64,000 nucleotides of DNA from Flavobacterium sp. Sd200 (GTDB lineage Bacteria; Bacteroidota; Bacteroidia; Flavobacteriales; Flavobacteriaceae), in assembly GCF_009826935.1 (NCBI RefSeq), contig NZ_WUMN01000005.1, positions 62,001-126,000 of the forward strand, read 5' to 3'. The notes beneath the pieces are model-generated. The model was not told the DNA's origin, searched no databases, and saw nothing but the letters and a program-made list of their open reading frames with translations. A program made the translations under genes and the position numbers. Below are positions 1-22,240 of the stretch, piece after piece; position 1 is the first letter of the stretch, and every line of letters starts with the position of its first letter.

Positions 1-82
1 CTTCCTCTAAATCGGTGCATCCCTGTAATAATAGCGATACAAAAAGTATAGACGTTATTAATTTAATAGTATATATTTTCAT
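1..82 (-). CDS. SusD/RagB-like outer membrane lipoprotein, N-terminal fragment
   Basis: Only the first 27 codons lie in the window; the gene runs off the left edge. The ATG is at 82-80. The peptide has a lysine-bearing start, a hydrophobic stretch and a lipobox ending in LLLQGC, followed by TDLEE. It is therefore a signal-peptidase-II lipoprotein with Cys22 as the lipidated residue. It starts 29 bases downstream of a SusC-type receptor on the same strand, which is the usual place for the SusD partner that caps the SusC barrel and binds glycan or peptide at the cell surface. The assignment to SusD rests on this context and the lipobox, because the body of the protein is not visible. Confidence 0.75.
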   Translation of the reverse strand, partial: MKIYTIKLITSILFVSLLLQGCTDLEE

Positions 83-111
83 GATAGTAAACTTATTAAT
101 TGAAATTATTT

Positions 112-3100
112 TTAAAATGACATGCTTAATCCAATGCTTACAGTTTTAGCTTTAGGATAAGCTAAATAGTCTACGCCCACAGGAGCAATACCGGTTCCTG
201 AAACGTCTGAATTAACTTCCGGGTCTAAACCGGAGTATTTTGTAAATAATAATAAATTTTGTCCTGTAATAAATAATCTTGCACTAGATATAGAAGGAAT
301 ACTTTCGGTATTAAGGTCATACCCTAAAGTAGCATTATCCAGTCTTATAAAAGAACCGTCTTCTATCCATCTTGAAGAATATTGTTTGGGCTGCGTTCTT
401 GAAACACCGCTTGTTACCGCTTCGCTTAAAACATTTCTACCCGGCAGATTGCTTAGGTAGGCTAAATTATTAGCCGTTAAATTATAAACATCATTACCTT
501 GAGAACCCCTGAAATTAAATCCAAGAGAAAATCTTTTGTATGCTAATGAATTAGTAATGCCAAATGTAAAATCAGGCTGGGCACAACCAATAACTTTCAT
601 TTCCGGGTCTATAATTTCAACCCCATTCTCGATACCTTTAAATTCTCTGCCGTAAAAGGTTCCTACCGGCAGTCCCGGCTGTATAAGCTGCGCATAAATT
701 CCCGCAGATAATCCTTGTCCCTGCAATGGGGCCACCTGAATATTATCTCCTTTGTACATACTGTTAGACAGGCTTAAAACTTTATTTCTGTTTCTTGTAA
801 AGTTTATAGAAGTACTCCAGGTAAAGTCGGATTTTCTAATAATCTCGGCCGATATTTCAATTTCTATACCCTTGTTCTGTACACTTCCTACGTTTGCCAG
901 TTGTGTACTAACCGCAGTAGGCGAAGGCACAGGAAGGCGTAATAAAAGGTCTGTTGTTTTTTTAACATAATAATCCACGTTACCACTAATACGCCCTTCA
1001 AACAATGTAAAGTCAACACCTGCATTGAATTGGGATGTTTGCTCCCATTTTAAATCAGGATTAGCATATTGTAATGGCAGTACGGTAGTAATTCTTTGCC
1101 CGCCCACAATATAACCAGTAGAGGCGGCACCAAGCCTGGTTGTAGAATTTAAATTCCCTATTTCCTGATTTCCGGTAACACCATAACTGGTTCTCAGTTT
1201 TAAATCTGAAATGGTATTTGATTTAAAAAATTCCATGTTAGAAACCCTCCAAGCTAAAGACCCCGAAGGAAAAACACCCCATTTATTTCCTGACCCAAAC
1301 CTACTCGAACCATCCCTTCTTACTGTTGCCGTTGCAAGAATCTTATCATCAAAGTTATAGTTTAACCTTCCGTACATCGAAATTAACGTGTTACTCCCTT
1401 TAAAGGATGTTACACCCTGGTTTGTACTGGCTGCCTGCAAACTATACCATTTAAATTCGTCAGATAAAAATCCGGATACAGAATTGCGAATTCCTTCATC
1501 AACAAAATATTGATATGAGTATCCTGCAATCGCGTTTACACTGTGTTTACCAAACTGGTTATCATATTTTACAATTGTTTCTAATAACTTACTGTAATCT
1601 TCCAGTTTTTGCACACTTGCATAGCCACCCATTCCCTGTCCTAACGGGTTAGACTTTTTTATGTAAGAATTTCTGTTAATACCCTGGTTTGTATAACCTA
1701 AATTTACGTTTACACTTAAAGGTTTTAAAATTTTATAGGTAGTAGACAGATTACCCAAAAAACGATTATTAGTAACCTCATCTAAAACATCATTAGGAAA
1801 CGAAACCGGATTAACCCTATAGGGTAATACGTGGTTGTAATTGCCGTTTTCATCATAAATGGGATACGTAGGGTTAAAAACATACGACTCGTAGTTAATA
1901 CTTGTACCTGCTTCGCTTCCTACGGTATTTGATACCGGCGAATTGGTTGAAAAAGTTTGTCCGTAATTTACCCTTAAATCAAAAGTTAACTTATCATTTA
2001 GCGCCGTATGGCCTACATTGATCCTGGCATTGGCCCTTTCTAATCCCGAGCCAATTAAAACCCCTTCCTGATTGCCATACGCTAATGAAGCCCTATAGTT
2101 GGTCTTGTCTGTACCTCCGGAAAATGACAAATTATAATCCTGCGTTTTGGCAGTCCTGTAAATTTCATCCTGCCAGTTGGTATTTGCCCCTAAATCAGAA
2201 AAAGTTAGATCTAAATCATTGTTTATTCTTCTGTACTCATCGGCAGATAGTACATCTAATTTATTTGAAACGGTCGAAATTCCTCCTGTAACATCAAGGG
2301 TAACTTTTAAATTTCCTGTTTTTCCTTTCTTGGTTGTAATAACAATTACACCGTTTGCACCTCTGGAACCATAAATAGCTGTTGAAGATGCATCTTTTAA
2401 AACCGTTACCGATTCTATATCGTTAGGGTTAAGGGTCATTAAGGGATTGGTAGGTTCCTGGTCAAAAAAATTAGTGCCGCTTCCACTGATGTTAGCCGAA
2501 CTAACACCTGCGCTGGTAGAAATAGGAACGCCGTCGATTACATATAATGGGTCGTTTGTACCTGTTAAAGAGGTGCCCCCACGGATTACTACCCTGTTAG
2601 ACCCTCCCGGTTTTCCACTGTTTTGAGAAATAACTACACCTGCCATTTTTCCCTGAATGGCCTGCTGCGCACTTAACTGAGGGCCTTTATTAAAGTTTTC
2701 TGCTTTTACAGAAGATACAGCCCCCGTTAGATCTTTTTGTTTACTGGAACCGTAGCCAATAACTACAACCTCTTCCAGATTAGAAGCCGCCGGTAAAAGC
2801 TGAAAATTTATTTGAGACTGGACATTAACTTTCATTTCCTTTGTTTCATAACCTATATAAGAAACAACTATAATGCTCTCAGTTGTGGGTACTTTTATAG
2901 AATATTTACCATCTATATCGGTTTGAGTGGAAATCTGCGTGTCTTTCACAAAAATATTTGCACCGGGAATAGGAACACTATTTTCATCGGTTACTGTACC
3001 TGTCACTATGATTTCCTGAATCGCATTTTCTGTAATATTTTCTGCTATACCTGCAATCGGTATCTCTTTAATTATAATGTTTTTATCATTTGTTATCTCA

Positions 3101-3423
3101 AAATGCATACTGCTGGAGGTAACAATCTGATTCAATAGCTTAGAAATTTCAATAGTACCTTTCTGTAACTGAACCTTTGGTGCAACTTCAAAAAAGTCGT
3201 TAGGGTAAATAAAACTGTAATTGGTTTGCTTTTGTATTATTTTAAAAACCTGTTTAACGGATACCAATTGATTTTTTTCAATCGATATTTTTTCCTGTGA
3301 AAAAGTAGTTTCGGTCGTGAAACTAAATACGGTTGTACAGAATAGAATTAAGTATGCTCTCATCATAATCAGTAGCAGCCGTCTTTGAAGTACAAAACGG
3401 CAATTAATAAAATTAATTTTCAT
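112..3423 (-). CDS. SusC/RagA-family TonB-dependent receptor with STN domain
   Basis: This 1103-residue outer membrane transporter should import an oligomer captured by its SusD partner, using TonB energy. After a signal peptide (about 1-43) comes an STN domain (about 45-115), used by FecA-type transducers to contact an anti-sigma factor. Next is a carboxypeptidase-regulatory-like beta sandwich (about 139-205, with VTGTVTDENSVPIPGANIFV), then the SusC hallmark LEEVVVIGYGSSKQKDLTGAV (split here as LEEVVVIGYG and SSKQKDLTGAV) at the plug. The plug motif VLKDASSTAIYGSRGANGVI and a long beta-barrel follow. The protein ends in VSIGLSMSF with a terminal aromatic, as expected for a barrel. The upstream FecR and ECF sigma genes indicate that it both transports and signals. 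The substrate cannot be told from sequence. Confidence 0.95.
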   Translation of the reverse strand: MKINFINCRFVLQRRLLLIMMRAYLILFCTTVFSFTTETTFSQEKISIEKNQLVSVKQVFKIIQKQTNYSFIYPNDFFEVAPKVQLQKGTIEISKLLNQIVTSSSMHFEITNDKNIIIKEIPIAGIAENITENAIQEIIVTGTVTDENSVPIPGANIFVKDTQISTQTDIDGKYSIKVPTTESIIVVSYIGYETKEMKVNVQSQINFQLLPAASNLEEVVVIGYGSSKQKDLTGAVSSVKAENFNKGPQLSAQQAIQGKMAGVVISQNSGKPGGSNRVVIRGGTSLTGTNDPLYVIDGVPISTSAGVSSANISGSGTNFFDQEPTNPLMTLNPNDIESVTVLKDASSTAIYGSRGANGVIVITTKKGKTGNLKVTLDVTGGISTVSNKLDVLSADEYRRINNDLDLTFSDLGANTNWQDEIYRTAKTQDYNLSFSGGTDKTNYRASLAYGNQEGVLIGSGLERANARINVGHTALNDKLTFDLRVNYGQTFSTNSPVSNTVGSEAGTSINYESYVFNPTYPIYDENGNYNHVLPYRVNPVSFPNDVLDEVTNNRFLGNLSTTYKILKPLSVNVNLGYTNQGINRNSYIKKSNPLGQGMGGYASVQKLEDYSKLLETIVKYDNQFGKHSVNAIAGYSYQYFVDEGIRNSVSGFLSDEFKWYSLQAASTNQGVTSFKGSNTLISMYGRLNYNFDDKILATATVRRDGSSRFGSGNKWGVFPSGSLAWRVSNMEFFKSNTISDLKLRTSYGVTGNQEIGNLNSTTRLGAASTGYIVGGQRITTVLPLQYANPDLKWEQTSQFNAGVDFTLFEGRISGNVDYYVKKTTDLLLRLPVPSPTAVSTQLANVGSVQNKGIEIEISAEIIRKSDFTWSTSINFTRNRNKVLSLSNSMYKGDNIQVAPLQGQGLSAGIYAQLIQPGLPVGTFYGREFKGIENGVEIIDPEMKVIGCAQPDFTFGITNSLAYKRFSLGFNFRGSQGNDVYNLTANNLAYLSNLPGRNVLSEAVTSGVSRTQPKQYSSRWIEDGSFIRLDNATLGYDLNTESIPSISSARLFITGQNLLLFTKYSGLDPEVNSDVSGTGIAPVGVDYLAYPKAKTVSIGLSMSF

Positions 3424-3465
3424 AATTTTGTTTAAGTTAATTGGACAATAGTTTAATTAATACAC

Positions 3466-3515
3466 AGAGAGGTAAGTAGTTAGGACACCGCTAAATATCT
3501 ATACTACGCCTCTCT
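3466..3515 (-). other. Imperfect stem-loop between fecR-like and susC-like genes
   Basis: The arms AGAGAGG (3466-3472) and CCTCTCT (3509-3515) are complementary. After a small internal loop, GTAGT (3476-3480) pairs with ACTAC (3503-3507). The structure lies in the 98-base gap between the anti-sigma gene and the receptor gene. No U-run follows on the minus strand, so it may be an RNA-processing or attenuation element rather than a full terminator. This is a visual prediction only. Confidence 0.3.
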
Positions 3516-3521
3516 TTTCTT

Positions 3522-4670
3522 TTACCTTAGTATCAGGGTTTTATTCTTAAATTCATATTTTTTTATAATACCATAGTTTTTTATAGACAATAAAATATCT
3601 TCGATATTTCTGTTTTTCATTAAAACGCCATTAAATTTTTCCTGCTTAATTGATTCATTTTCAAAAACCACTTCAATATCATACCATCTCGATAAAACTT
3701 TCATGATTTCGCTCAGGGATTTGTCTTCAAAACTAAAAACACCTTCTTTCCAGGATATGTCGTTACTAACATCTACCTCGGCAATTTTAATTTTGTTGGT
3801 TTCAACATTAATACTAACACGTTGGTTTGGAGTCAGGTTTTGCTTAATATTTTCAAACTGCATTTCAACTTTTCCTTCCACTAAAGTGGTAGAAATGCAC
3901 GAATCATCTTTATATGCCTTTATATTAAACTGAGTACCTACGACATGAACCTCCTGTTTTTTTTGAAAAACTGTAAAACCGGCTCCATTGTGGGCAGTAC
4001 TTGGAGAAACATCAAAATAAGCCTCTCCATAAACCAGTTCAACCCCTCTGGTTTTACCTTCTAAAAAATTTACCGGAAACTTAAGTTTCGTTTCAGAGTT
4101 TAGCCAAACTTTTGTACCATCAGAAAGGATAATAGAAAACTGCCCACCACGCGGAATGGTCAAATAATTATAAACTACCTCTTTTGATGCTGATTCAGAT
4201 TGTATATAATGTACTTCTTTCCCGGTACTATTTATGTTTTTGTTTTTATATACTTTACCTTTCTCTAAAATAACACTGGTGCCGTCTTCTAACGTTAATG
4301 TTGCTTTATCTGAACCGGCTTCAATTTTGTTAGCAGCAACCTTAGTTGAAATTTCATGGTTTTTATTCTGAAAAACGACTGAAAGAGTTATCAATAAAGC
4401 TATTGATGCTGCTACGGTATATTTGAATAAAGACTTCCTGTAAAACGGAATCACCTTTGTTTCTTTAATACCAAAATCCAGCTCTGACCGAATTTTCTCA
4501 TAAATTCTTTCTTCTACCGTTTCTTTATGCTCAAAGTAAACAGGCCAGTCTTTAATTTCCTGGTTATTTAAAAAGATATGGATAAGAGTATCCCTGTCTT
4601 CTTTGGTTATTGAACCGTCAAGAAGTTTAGTGACTAACTCTGAAAAATGCTTTTGGGACAGTTTGCTCAT
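3522..4670 (-). CDS. FecR-family anti-sigma factor
   Basis: This 382-residue inner membrane regulator should hold the neighbouring ECF sigma factor until the STN domain of the SusC receptor signals substrate binding. A cytosolic N-terminal segment of about 84 residues is followed by one membrane span (about 85-103, YTVAASIALLITLSVVF). The periplasmic FecR domain (about 165-265) contains LTIPRGGQFSIILSDGTKVW and LVYGEAYFDV. A C-terminal DUF4974 domain (about 305-380) contains SFEDKSLSEIMKVLSRWYDI. Length and order match Bacteroidota FecR proteins. It lies 100 bases downstream of the sigma gene and upstream of susC on the same strand, the standard sigma-anti-sigma-receptor order. Confidence 0.95.
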   Translation of the reverse strand: MSKLSQKHFSELVTKLLDGSITKEDRDTLIHIFLNNQEIKDWPVYFEHKETVEERIYEKIRSELDFGIKETKVIPFYRKSLFKYTVAASIALLITLSVVFQNKNHEISTKVAANKIEAGSDKATLTLEDGTSVILEKGKVYKNKNINSTGKEVHYIQSESASKEVVYNYLTIPRGGQFSIILSDGTKVWLNSETKLKFPVNFLEGKTRGVELVYGEAYFDVSPSTAHNGAGFTVFQKKQEVHVVGTQFNIKAYKDDSCISTTLVEGKVEMQFENIKQNLTPNQRVSINVETNKIKIAEVDVSNDISWKEGVFSFEDKSLSEIMKVLSRWYDIEVVFENESIKQEKFNGVLMKNRNIEDILLSIKNYGIIKKYEFKNKTLILR

Positions 4671-4770
4671 TATCGTTTTTTCTATGCTTATATATATAAG
4701 TCTTCAAAAAAGCGATTCACACCTGCTTGATTTGTAATTTTATTTACTTTTTTTTATGTATATAAAAATT

Positions 4771-5346
4771 TTAACTGTAAATAAATATGATAAACTCAAT
4801 AGCAGCAGCGGCTCCAAGCGATTCTTTTAAAATTTTCAGGGCTTTAGAAATATGTCCCTCCACAGTGCGTTGCGATATATCCAGATGATCTGCAATCTCT
4901 TTATTAGATAACATATTCTCCCTGCTGAGTTTATAAACTTCTTTGCATTTAGCAGGCAAAGAATCAACAACAGTATCTAAATAATGAATTAACTCCTCAT
5001 GCATTAATTTAGTTTCAGGATTAGCAGCTTCAATATTATTATCAAATAATTCCTGCTTAAGCAACTTTTTATTTTTCTTTAAATGGTCATACACCTTATA
5101 AATTGTACTGGTGTATAAATAACTTTTTATTGAAACTTTTATCTCTAATTTTGCTCTCCTTTGCCATAATGAAACAAAAACTTCCTGCACAATATCTTCA
5201 CTAACCGACTTATCTTTTACAAGATTATAAGCCGCCAAATACATAATTTCCCAATTTTTTTTATAGATAACTGTAAATGCTCCCTCGTCATCATTTTTGA
5301 TTTGTTCAATCAACTCTATATCGGTAAATCTGTCTACGAATGCCAT
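4771..5346 (-). CDS. ECF RNA polymerase sigma-70 factor (Bacteroidota FecI-like)
   Basis: This 191-residue extracytoplasmic-function sigma factor should direct transcription of the adjacent SusC/SusD genes when released by FecR. Sigma region 2 (about 18-85) has AFTVIYKKNWEIMYLAAYNL and the DIVQEVFVSLWQRR motif. Region 4 (about 128-178) has LPAKCKEVYKLSRE and a helix-turn-helix in LSNKEIADHLDISQRTVEGH. No region 3 is present, as expected for ECF factors. The ATG at 5346 gives a normal length. The C-terminal tail (AAAAIEFIIFIYS) is hydrophobic, which is seen in some Bacteroidota members. It is the first gene of the sigma, anti-sigma, receptor series. Confidence 0.95.
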   Translation of the reverse strand: MAFVDRFTDIELIEQIKNDDEGAFTVIYKKNWEIMYLAAYNLVKDKSVSEDIVQEVFVSLWQRRAKLEIKVSIKSYLYTSTIYKVYDHLKKNKKLLKQELFDNNIEAANPETKLMHEELIHYLDTVVDSLPAKCKEVYKLSRENMLSNKEIADHLDISQRTVEGHISKALKILKESLGAAAAIEFIIFIYS

Positions 5347-6353
5347 TTAATTACATTTTGAAGCGTTGTATATCAACTTTTAGATACTATCTGTCTTTAA
5401 AATTATGGTTATAGAAGAAAACCATGTTTTATTTGAGTTGGGTGTATTTTACAGACAGGTTGTTTTGGGAAATACAAAAAAGGTGCATGTGCAGTTAATA
5501 GTAAAGTGATAAGAAGTAATACTTTTTCCATTCTAAAACGTTTTCGCAATAAATTTAAAATTTATTTAAAGAACTTGGCTATTGGTGCTTTAGTTTTTTT
5601 TGTAATCGATTACGAGAAGGTTAGAAATATCAATGACACCTTAAATATTAATATTTTTTGAGTCCTGTCTTTTCTCGTTAAAAGGAAAATTAGATTTCGA
5701 ATACTGTAGCCAAACATTTGCAGCACAAGCTAAGGAGAAAATTCAATCTTACATTGATAAATTCAGATGAGATATTGAGATATAAAAATCTGATAAACAA
5801 CTAAATAATTTTTATTCATTTTGAAATTGACAAACATCGATCGCATTACATATTATTGAATACAATGTGATTGATGTATAATATCATATTCAATATTTGT
5901 TGCAGAAGTTTACTATCTGTACCATTTTTTTATATTCTTTACTGATTCATCTTTGAAGTTTTTCACCTTAAGTTCGACATGTCAATAATCTAAATTAACT
6001 GGATAATATCAGTAGTGTAAGAAATCACATAATCCATTTAGACTATTATATACTAGTCTAAATGGATTATAGATCTCTGATAATTGAAACGTGAAATTTT
6101 GAAAAATTGTCAATCTAAACATTATTAATATCCAAAGATTAGGAAGTAAAAAATTATATTGCTTGTTTAATGGCCTATTTGGGTAACGTAATGTCTTTGA
6201 TAAAACAGAATTGATTACAAGCGACTCCTCATTCTATGGTTTATATTTTTCAAAGAAGGTAAATCTTTGTTATCATTGACTAAATTATAACTTTACATCT
6301 ATCTACTATGAAGGCTATTTTTTAAGAGTCAAAAACAGCAAAAAAATAATTAA
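5347..6353. other. 1-kb AT-rich intergenic region without a convincing gene
   Basis: No open frame of useful length is seen on either strand. The stretch holds a perfect 17-base inverted repeat (6029-6070, listed separately) and two short CG-centred palindromes, AAAACGTTTT at 5535-5544 and GTAATCGATTAC at 5602-5613. A short plus-strand frame ending near 5770 encodes FAAQAKEKIQSYIDKFR before a stop, which might be a decayed gene tail. The region separates the SusC/ECF locus from the end of the RHS toxin operon and would hold the sigma gene promoter at its left end and the toxin operon terminator at its right end. Confidence 0.6.
6029..6070. repeat. Perfect 17-bp inverted repeat with 8-base spacer
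   Basis: The left arm at 6029-6045 (ATAATCCATTTAGACTA) is the exact reverse complement of the right arm at 6054-6070. The spacer TTATATAC is at 6046-6053. No clear U-run follows on either strand, so it is less terminator-like than other hairpins in the window. It could be an operator, a processed RNA hairpin, a factor-dependent terminator or the remains of a mobile element end. Confidence 0.75.
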
Positions 6354-7384
6354 TTATTTTAAAACTATCTTTTGCATTCTGGAACCGCCGCTGTATATAT
6401 AAACAATGTTATCAATTAGACAACTTGGACGTACATGATTCGACTCGTCTATTTCTTTGATATGCCATGTTTTACCTTTATCTAAACTATACAATAAATC
6501 ATATTGAGTAAAGGCTCCTTTTATATTACCAAGAAATCCTATTATAAGTTTATTATTTGATTTTAAATCTTGAATAATAGAATAATTTTTAAACTTCTTC
6601 ACTATCTTTTGTTGTTTAGTATCTATATCATAATTTACTATACAAATTTCATTCTGGTTGGTCTTAACATTTCCCGCAATAAGAATCTTGCTATCACCTT
6701 GCCTTACTATATTTTTTGGAACTATAGGTAATTCTATTTCTGTTTTAATATCATCAATTTTACCAAAATATGTTTTTTCACTATTGCTAAAAATTGCAAA
6801 GGATTTACCTCTGATATTTAATCCTGATAGTATATAATCTCGAACATTGATACTATCTATTATTTGATTATGCTGAAATGAATATAATTTTATTATATCT
6901 CTATTATTTGTAAAGTAAATTTTATTATTATCACACCAAATTGAAGATATATTTTTTACTTGTATTAAAGTATTTTTCATCTCTTCTTCTATTTTAAATT
7001 GAGTAATAAAAAAATTAAAATCTTCTCTAACATCACTTTGCACTATATAAATTGAGTTATCATAATAAGTTGAAATATCATAATAATGATAATTTGCATT
7101 TGAATCTATTTTCATCCAATTATTTCCACCATCAACAGTCTTATAGATATTTGCTTCATATGTTGATTTTGGTAATATATTAGGATCATTTAATTCATCT
7201 TCATTTAATTCTTTATAATCTGTTAATGTTCCAAATAAATATCCTTCATTTTCTGTTTTGAAAAACATGTAGGTAAAAGATTGATTTATAGCAGGTATAC
7301 CTTTACAATTGTACATATAATTATTTTTCTCACTACAGCTAATTAATAAAAGTAAGATCATACTTAATATTAAAAATTTATTCA

Positions 7385-7385
<1 letters not shown>
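6354..7385 (-). CDS. Lipoprotein with Asp-box motifs; candidate immunity protein of the RHS toxin
   Basis: This 343-residue protein has a short signal peptide and the lipobox LLLISC (Cys17), so it should be lipid-anchored. Two Asp-box-like motifs, TVDGGNNW (about residues 86-93) and SLDKGKTW (about 300-307), suggest a beta-propeller of the BNR/sortilin type. The start codon overlaps the stop of the 4290-residue RHS gene by one base (TAATG), so translation is probably coupled. The last gene after an RHS toxin is usually the cognate immunity gene; that role is inference here. The gene is very AT-rich: bases 6901-6960 contain only 10 G or C. A lipid-anchored immunity protein would fit a toxin acting in the envelope. 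It could instead be an unrelated propeller lipoprotein. Confidence 0.6.
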
Positions 7386-20257
<12,872 letters not shown>

Positions 20258-20289
20258 AAATAAAGTGGTGATTTAGTTTGGTTATTGTT

Positions 20290-22167
20290 TTATTCGATGA
20301 TTAATTTTACAGATTCTTCTTTACCATCTATTACCGCAGTAATTAAGTAAATACCCGCTGTTGATAAACTCTCGGTATACGTATAATCCTTAATTCTTCC
20401 CAAGTCTTTAACTAAGTAAGACTTGCCTTCCATAGAGTTTATCTTAAGGACTACAGAAGATTCTTTACTGAGTTTGAAGTCTACATTAAAGGGTAGTGAA
20501 TTTTTAGATGGGTTGGAATAAACTGTCCAACCCGAATTTAAAGCAGTTTTCACAACTGTAAACGGCATTTTTTTTTCACAACCGTTAGCATTCACTACTT
20601 TCAGATAATATTCACCAGGCTGAGTAGCCGTAAAAATTTCTGATGTTGAAACAATTTGATCATGAGATAGCCATTGATAAGAAAAATCATTATTACTTAT
20701 GGAGGCAGTAACTAATGTTTCTTTATCATTACCCATATACCATATAGGAGCAATTGAGATATCTTTATCAGTAAAAGGCTCTAAATCTATGTTTGTAGTT
20801 TTGGTATTTTTTTTTGCATCAGTAACCGTAAGTATATACTTACCATATTCCAATCCCGAAAATTCAAAACTACCGTCTTTAATTATTTGCTCTTTGTTTG
20901 TATTTTTAGACTTAAGAGTAATCTGATAAGGAGACTCTCCACCAGCTACAGATAATTTAATACTACCTGAAGATGTTTTGCTACAATCAGCAACATTCTC
21001 ATTATTAAAAAAGAAATCCGGTCCTTTAATAAAGGTAAAAATATCAGAACCGCTATTATCCTTATCCCAATAAACTTTATCAAAATAAATATAATCGTTG
21101 TCTTCAAATGTTTGTTTGATATAACGCGCAGCTGTATAATCGAATGTTCTGCCATTAATATCATTAATAGCAAGCCAAAAACTTTCGGTATCACTCTCTT
21201 GGGTTAACCCTAATTCTTTTTTGCCTATACGCACTTGGGTTGAAATAGTATCAAATATATTTTGGTTAGTGCATTGCATCTTCCAAAGGCGTTTAATAAT
21301 TTTTATATCATCGCTATTTTTATTCTTTTTAAAATTAATGTCGCCCAAATTATCACCCCAAACATAAAACAACTGATTTCTAACATCATATTTGTTTTTA
21401 GCATTTGTAGTGTCAATAGTTCCAAATCCGATGTAAAGTCCATCTTTTTCTGCATTCCCGGATTGTTTCTGATACAGGCTCATATCATTATCGCGCCCAA
21501 TACCGGTAACACGGTTGCTAAATATTTTATTTTTTTTATAATTCCAGATTGTATCTTTCGCTGTACTTAAATAATTAAATTCTCCTAATACCGAAATACC
21601 ATATTTTAAAGACAAATACGTTTCGATACTTTGTCGTTCATTAGCATTTAGAAGTCTTGGATAATAAATTACTTCCAAAAGCTGACGCTGGCCTAACTTA
21701 TCATCAATGTAGAGGTCATCAATAGTAATGTGATTATTTTTTTTACCCTTTTTATTGAGAGCAGAGATATAACTGATAATTATGCCATTTTTAGCGTCAA
21801 CTTTTTTATAAGCTATTTCTTCCTCATTTTTAAGTTGCTTATTACTTATAAAAGTTTCGCTTTTACCTTTAGTTATTGTAAAAGCAATTTCCTCCTGATC
21901 AATTTCAGATTTAAAAACACAAAAAAAAGAATATTTATCTTCAACAATATTTTTATAATTTGTTTTTTTTAAATCATTATGACTGAGTATTTTATTAAAG
22001 TTAAAATACTGTTTATCAATATTATCAAAGTTATTTTCAATACTTTTTTCTTGAGCAACCAAATCAGTAGCTTTTAACCAGATTGAATATCCGTCAATAC
22101 CGCCCGGCGATTGGGCATTTACGCTACATAGAACAACAAATAGAAGAAGAACATAAAAATATTTCAT
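20290..22167 (-). CDS. T9SS type A sorting-domain protein, first gene of the RHS toxin operon
   Basis: This 625-residue exported protein starts at MKYFYVLLLFVVLCSVNAQ, a good signal peptide; an upstream in-frame ATG at 22206 would add 13 residues and lies upstream of the mapped -7 element, so I chose 22167. The N-terminal half looks like a LamG/concanavalin-like fold with RLLNANERQSIETYLSLKYG (about 180-200), followed by TGIGRDNDMSLYQKQSG and FYVWGDN, a pattern seen in large Bacteroidota surface proteins. Beta-sandwich segments follow (YQITLKSKNTN, YLKVVNANGCEKK). The C-terminal domain from about 550 (WTVYSNPSKN to VKLIIE) resembles the T9SS type A signal. It lies 32 bases before the RHS gene. 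A role in exposing or docking the toxin is conceivable but unproven. Confidence 0.8.
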   Translation of the reverse strand: MKYFYVLLLFVVLCSVNAQSPGGIDGYSIWLKATDLVAQEKSIENNFDNIDKQYFNFNKILSHNDLKKTNYKNIVEDKYSFFCVFKSEIDQEEIAFTITKGKSETFISNKQLKNEEEIAYKKVDAKNGIIISYISALNKKGKKNNHITIDDLYIDDKLGQRQLLEVIYYPRLLNANERQSIETYLSLKYGISVLGEFNYLSTAKDTIWNYKKNKIFSNRVTGIGRDNDMSLYQKQSGNAEKDGLYIGFGTIDTTNAKNKYDVRNQLFYVWGDNLGDINFKKNKNSDDIKIIKRLWKMQCTNQNIFDTISTQVRIGKKELGLTQESDTESFWLAINDINGRTFDYTAARYIKQTFEDNDYIYFDKVYWDKDNSGSDIFTFIKGPDFFFNNENVADCSKTSSGSIKLSVAGGESPYQITLKSKNTNKEQIIKDGSFEFSGLEYGKYILTVTDAKKNTKTTNIDLEPFTDKDISIAPIWYMGNDKETLVTASISNNDFSYQWLSHDQIVSTSEIFTATQPGEYYLKVVNANGCEKKMPFTVVKTALNSGWTVYSNPSKNSLPFNVDFKLSKESSVVLKINSMEGKSYLVKDLGRIKDYTYTESLSTAGIYLITAVIDGKEESVKLIIE

Positions 22168-22185
22168 AACGTGGTGTTTATGAAA

Positions 22186-22218
22186 CAAATATATATTAAA
22201 ATACAATTCAAAAACAAA
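22186..22218 (-). promoter_or_regulatory. Promoter of the T9SS-protein/RHS toxin operon
   Basis: On the minus strand TTTG (22218-22215) is followed after 21 bases by TATATTTG (22193-22186), matching the Bacteroidota sigma-A consensus TTTG and TAnnTTTG. The expected transcript start lies about 12 bases before the ATG at 22167, giving a very short leader. Confidence 0.65.
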
Positions 22219-22219
22219 A

Positions 22220-22240
22220 ATTATGTTAAATTAACATAAT
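22220..22240. promoter_or_regulatory. Operator-like palindrome abutting the toxin operon promoter
   Basis: Arms ATTATGTTAA (22220-22229) and TTAACATAAT (22231-22240) are perfect reverse complements around a single central base. The repeat lies one base upstream of the -33 element of the toxin operon promoter. The size (21 bases) and symmetry suit a dimeric regulator, probably an activator or a repressor bound beside the promoter. No regulator gene is adjacent. Confidence 0.5.

Noticed and set aside
5636..5770. Short plus-strand frame ending FAAQAKEKIQSYIDKFR, faintly like the end of an IS3-type transposase
   Set aside because: Too short, no DDE residues, no terminal repeats or target duplication seen; the likeness is not enough to call a pseudogene.
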